Part shown: positions 34,816 through 37,292 of the stretch, piece by piece
Position numbering within the stretch: position 1 is the first letter of the stretch
Layout: each line of letters starts with the position of its first letter
From: JACDAF01 sp036276035
GTDB lineage: Bacteria; Chloroflexota; Limnocylindria; P2-11E
NCBI GenBank assembly: GCA_036276035.1
Contig: DASUCM010000072.1
Location: 1-37,292 of the forward strand
DNA: 37,292 bases
Direction of reading: 5' to 3'
Position numbers and translations under genes: made by a program
Notes under the pieces: model-generated
What the model was told of the DNA's origin: nothing
Seen by the model: only the letters and a program-made list of their open reading frames with translations
Databases searched by the model: none

Positions 34816-35535
34816 GCAGATGACCGTCCTCTCGAGGACCGGACGCTGATCCAGCCTCGGCGCGAGAGGTGGCGTCGCGATCAGGACGGCGCAATGCGCG
34901 TGCGCGAGGACCGTCTCGATCAGGCCGGGCAGGAGCGGCGGGTGGGCGCGCCGCGCCGCGGCGAACCCGAGGGCGAGAAGATCCGCGCCCCTCGCGTGCG
35001 CCTCGCGGACGGTCTGGTCCGCGCTGCGTGGCCCGTCCTGGAGACGCCAGCGCGACGACCGGGCGTCCTGGGGGAGGGGGATCCGTTCGACGATCTCGAG
35101 CGCCTGCTCCGCCTCGTCGGACCCGTCGCTCGCGACGAGGATGTGGCGCGGGACGTCGGCGCGCTCGCCCACGACGAGCAGCGGGGCCGGCGCGTGCGCC
35201 GCGAGCGCGCGCGACACACTGCCGAGGAGCGTTCCGCTCACGACACCGAGACCGCGCGAGCCCGCGACCAGCAGGTCGGCCGGGGCGGACACCAGGCGCT
35301 CGACGATCGACGGCACCGGCGCGCCACGGGCGACGACCGCGCGAGCCGCGATCCCGGCCGCGAGCAGCCGCTGCGCCGCCGCGTCCGCTGCCGCTCGCGC
35401 GGCGGGAAGGTGCGCGGGATCGACCGCGGCGCTGATCGCCGTTACGCGATCACGGTGTCCGAGCGGCAGGCCACTGAGCAGCTCCAGCGCGATCGCCGCT
35501 CCGCGCGAGCCGTCGGTCGCGAAGAGGATCTCCAT
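34804..35535 (-). CDS. Universal stress protein, second domain shortened
   Basis: 243 residues. Domain 1 is complete: MEILFATDGSRGAAIALELL ... LLVAGSRGLGVVSGTLLGSVSRAL with the ATP loop. Domain 2 begins RHILVASDGSDEAEQALEI but is short and its loop is altered (LLALGFAAARRAHPPLLPGLIETVL, no GS/T-x2-G), so nucleotide binding there is doubtful. Its start is nearly identical to that of the 18921-19847 Usp (MEILFATDGS). No box pair with the standard spacing is seen upstream; the 139-bp gap to the next gene holds GC-rich palindromes (35561-35576) only. Confidence 0.85.
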   Translation of the reverse strand: MEILFATDGSRGAAIALELLSGLPLGHRDRVTAISAAVDPAHLPAARAAADAAAQRLLAAGIAARAVVARGAPVPSIVERLVSAPADLLVAGSRGLGVVSGTLLGSVSRALAAHAPAPLLVVGERADVPRHILVASDGSDEAEQALEIVERIPLPQDARSSRWRLQDGPRSADQTVREAHARGADLLALGFAAARRAHPPLLPGLIETVLAHAHCAVLIATPPLAPRLDQRPVLERTVICPAG

Positions 35536-35674
35536 CTCACGCGGGCGGGTACGCAGTCCGGGTGGGGGGCCCCACCGGCGACCACTTCCGGTCGACTGCG
35601 TCCCTCACCTGACGCAGCGAGAGCCCCTGCCTCACGAGAGCGGCCGCGTCACGCGCGACCCCGACACACGAGCC

Positions 35675-36016
35675 TCAGCCGAAGCCGTGTGCATCGAGCA
35701 CGACGCGACCCTCCGCGAGCCGCGTCCGGACGAAGCAGTCGACGTTGCTCTCGTGGCCGTCGTTCACGCAGCCGCAGAAGCAGGGCATCCACTGGAGGAC
35801 ATCCGGGCGGTCGATGGCGTAGCGGTAGGCCTCGCGCGTGTGCTCCGTCGCCGCGCGGTAGGCGGCGGGCCAGACACCGAGGGCGGGATCGGCGAGCAGC
35901 GCTTCCGGCAGCGTTGCGCGCGCGGTCGGGCCACCGGAGATCGGGCGGGCCGCTTGTGCGGTACACGCCGTGGCGCCTGCCGCGGCGAGGGAGATCAGGA
36001 GCGCGCGCCGTCTCAC
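35675..36016 (-). CDS. PCYCGC-motif protein
   Basis: 113 residues: an N-terminal hydrophobic signal (RRRALLISLAAAGATACTAQA), possibly a lipobox around ATAC, then a mature domain ending MPCFCGCVNDGHESNVDCF. This is the PCYCGC family motif; the cysteines suggest metal or redox chemistry, but the function is unknown. GTG 36016 overlaps the stop of the small upstream gene (GTGA). Confidence 0.82.
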   Translation of the reverse strand: MRRRALLISLAAAGATACTAQAARPISGGPTARATLPEALLADPALGVWPAAYRAATEHTREAYRYAIDRPDVLQWMPCFCGCVNDGHESNVDCFVRTRLAEGRVVLDAHGFG

Positions 36017-36144
36017 GACGATCCGATGTCGATGTCGCCCTTCGTCGCCTCGATGATGAGCCCCGCCGCGAATGCGCCCATGACCGTCGCGATCCCAACG
36101 GCGAGCGCGACGACGATCGCGATGAGCGACGGATCGACGTGCAT
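36013..36144 (-). CDS. 43-residue single-helix membrane protein
   Basis: MHVDPSLIAIVVALAVGIAT followed by the rest of one membrane helix (VMGAFAAGLII) and a polar tail EATKGDIDIGSS. Too small to classify. It sits 4 bp after the upstream stop and overlaps the PCYCGC start (GTGA), so all three genes look like one unit. The conserved-looking coupling supports it being real. Confidence 0.6.
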   Translation of the reverse strand: MHVDPSLIAIVVALAVGIATVMGAFAAGLIIEATKGDIDIGSS

Positions 36145-36148
36145 GGCG

Positions 36149-36550
36149 CTATCCGGCGAACCGCTCGGCGGCCGCGCGCTCGACGGCCTGGCGGAAGGAC
36201 GGGCCGATGAGGCAGGCGACCTTCCGCGCGTGGCGCGGGCTGGCAAGGGGCGCGACATCGTCCACGAGCTCGACGGTGCGGAACCGCCCGAGCGCGGGCA
36301 CCGCGTGCGGTGACACGCGCAGGTGGCGGCCACCGAGCACGATGGACTCGGGGAAGTCCGCGTCGGCCGTGAAGATGACCCCCTCGAGGCCCCACGGCAG
36401 CACGACGATGCAGGTGCGGACATCGCCGGCCGTACCGGTGTCCACGACATCGACGTCCAGCCGGGTGTTGCGGGGGCCGTGGACCGGGAAGATGCTCGGG
36501 CCGAGCACCTCGAAGGCGGTCTGGGCACGGTACGCGAATGCGGCGTCCAC
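36149..36550 (-). CDS. Protein of unknown function, first gene of the PCYCGC unit
   Basis: About 133 residues without signal peptide or membrane helix, rich in beta-strand pattern: FEVLGPSIFPVHGPRNTRLDVDVVD, RTCIVVLPWGLEGVIFTADADFP, SIVLGGRHLRVSPHAVP (in part). No motif recognised. The start is uncertain: GTG 36550 is the first standard codon after the putative promoter region; CTG 36583 and ATG 36658 are upstream, but ATG 36658 would put the 36609-36622 box inside the gene. Ends 4 bp before the 43-residue gene. Confidence 0.5.
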   Translation of the reverse strand: MDAAFAYRAQTAFEVLGPSIFPVHGPRNTRLDVDVVDTGTAGDVRTCIVVLPWGLEGVIFTADADFPESIVLGGRHLRVSPHAVPALGRFRTVELVDDVAPLASPRHARKVACLIGPSFRQAVERAAAERFAG

Positions 36551-36608
36551 GCTCCGAACGGTCGCAGCCCGGAGCGTGATCAGATAGGGAGGAACGTCAC
36601 CGGGAGGT

Positions 36609-36622
36609 GGGCCGCACGGCCC
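36609..36622 (-). promoter_or_regulatory. DevR-like box upstream of the PCYCGC unit
   Basis: GGGCCGCACGGCCC, a perfect palindrome except its central CA. A TATCTG hexamer lies 22 bp downstream on the minus strand (36586-36581), one base short of the standard spacing and ending in G. Weaker support than the eight standard promoters. Confidence 0.45.
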
Positions 36623-36716
36623 TCGCGGGCGGGCGCCCCGCGGACAGGATGGCCTCATGGACAGCGCGGCGTCCCCACCGCTCCGGGCGGCCCCGCTCTC
36701 TCAGCGCGATGGGCGA

Positions 36717-36730
36717 CGGACCTTCGGGCC
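36717..36730 (+). promoter_or_regulatory. DevR-like box upstream of the second kinase gene
   Basis: CGGACCTTCGGGCC, 12 of 14 positions as in GGGACCTTCGGCCC, 60 bp before ATG 36791. No NANNNT hexamer at the 23-bp spacing. The rest of the 240-bp divergent gap (36551-36790) shows no other clear element. Confidence 0.4.
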
Positions 36731-36790
36731 GTCAGACCTGCATCCAGGCCGCACCCGCCGGTGCCGCCGCGCTGTCCGCAAGTGCCGCCG

Positions 36791-37292
36791 ATGACGGTCC
36801 TCCCGCACATCCTTCCGGCGCGGTGCGAGACCTGCGAGGAGGCACCGCTGCTGCGCCGCGCCGTCGGGGCACGTGCTCTTGCCGGCAGGATCCTCCGCGC
36901 GCAGGAGGAAGAGCGCGCACGGGTCGCGCGCGAGCTGCACGACGACACGGGTCAGGCGCTTGCGCTCATGCTCGTCCGCCTGACGACGCTCGCCGAGCGC
37001 ATCCAGGACCCTGAGGTGCGTCGCGAGCTCGACGACGTCGGCCGGCTGGTCGTCGAGACGCTCGACGGCGTCCGGACCCTCGCCACCGACCTCGGGCCGA
37101 CCGTCCTTCGCGACCTCGGACTCCCGGCCGCGCTCGACGTCGTGTCCGCGCGCGTCCGCAGCGAGACCGGCCTTCCGGTCGAGCTCCACATCCGCACGGA
37201 AGCTCGCGGCCTGCCGGATGCAGCGACGCTGGCCCTGTACCGCGTGGCGCAGGAGGCGCTGACGAACGTGGTGCGGCACGCGCGGGCGACGA
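36791..37292 (+). CDS. NarL-type sensor histidine kinase (3' end outside window)
   Basis: The frame runs open to the right edge; 167 residues are visible. A short N terminus has a CxxC motif (ARCETCEEAP), then a helix leads into HisKA_3 with the phospho-acceptor His in ERARVARELHDDTGQALALML. The dimerisation helix continues (LVVETLDGVRTLATDLGPTVLRDLGLPAAL, in part) and the HATPase N box begins: YRVAQEALTNVVRHARAT. No membrane helix or sensor domain lies before the kinase core, so it would be a cytoplasmic, possibly redox- or metal-sensing kinase through its CxxC. It may cross-talk with DevR or have its own regulator outside the window. ATG 36791 is the first good codon; no strong Shine-Dalgarno site. 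Confidence 0.8.
   Translation, partial: MTVLPHILPARCETCEEAPLLRRAVGARALAGRILRAQEEERARVARELHDDTGQALALMLVRLTTLAERIQDPEVRRELDDVGRLVVETLDGVRTLATDLGPTVLRDLGLPAALDVVSARVRSETGLPVELHIRTEARGLPDAATLALYRVAQEALTNVVRHARAT

Noticed and set aside
35536..35674. GC-rich palindrome GGTGGGGGGCCCCACC as an operator for the 34804 Usp gene
   Set aside because: Not a perfect palindrome, no TTCG-type core, and no NANNNT hexamer at the expected distance.
36551..36658. ATG 36658 as start of the 36149 gene
   Set aside because: The added 36 residues are Arg/Pro/Gly-rich without pattern and would cover the palindromic box at 36609-36622.

Overview
The window is about 37 kb of very GC-rich, gene-dense bacterial DNA. A Tad/Flp pilus locus whose ATPase regulator is a receiver-ParA fusion, actinobacterial-style Lgt proteins and a DevS/DevR (DosS/DosR) pair with its targets suggest a Chloroflexota-like organism (Limnocylindria/Ellin6529 type) or a relative of Actinobacteria. 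No rRNA or other marker is present, so this placement is only inferred. I saw no tRNA, rRNA, CRISPR array, transposase or prophage.

Left part (1-11.7 kb). It starts with the tail of a GspF/TadC-like protein facing an RDD membrane protein. Then come a Flp pilin, a prepilin peptidase, a CpaE-like receiver-ParA protein, the TadA ATPase and TadB/TadC. A tightly coupled plus-strand series follows: DUF192, ComF-like phosphoribosyltransferase, GT-C-like membrane protein, APH-fold kinase, GT-A/nucleotidyltransferase-like protein and PHP phosphoesterase.

Middle (11.7-17.6 kb). Two small membrane proteins on the minus strand diverge from a housekeeping run: prs, secA and two tandem lgt paralogues.

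Right part (17.6-37.3 kb). This looks like a dormancy/hypoxia island. It holds three universal stress proteins (two of them clear tandem-domain proteins), a SHOCT protein, dodecin, OsmC-like protein, citrate synthase, aconitase, a DevS-like kinase that keeps the heme histidine of DosS, a DosR-like regulator, a pyridoxamine-oxidase-fold protein, DUF5661, a two-domain multicopper oxidase, membrane proteins, an orphan ferredoxin/NrfD operon with two lipoproteins, a PCYCGC protein and the start of a second NarL-type kinase.

Main discovery. Eight promoters in the island share one architecture: two 14-bp near-palindromes (best copy GGGACCTTCGGCCC) with centres 21-23 bp apart, then exactly 23 bp, then a NANNNT -10-like hexamer. 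In four cases the start codon follows after only 6-7 bp, which predicts leaderless mRNAs for citrate synthase, aconitase, a universal stress protein and the multicopper oxidase. The sites resemble mycobacterial DosR boxes, and the encoded DevR has a recognition helix very like that of DosR. I infer a heme-sensing DevSR regulon joining central carbon metabolism, copper oxidase and a membrane redox module. The sites were found by eye, so a statistical test is needed.

A second theme is start codons. secA and the prepilin peptidase have no ATG/GTG/TTG where homology places their N termini, only ATC after a Shine-Dalgarno sequence. DUF192 and PHP appear to start at CTG in CTGA overlaps.
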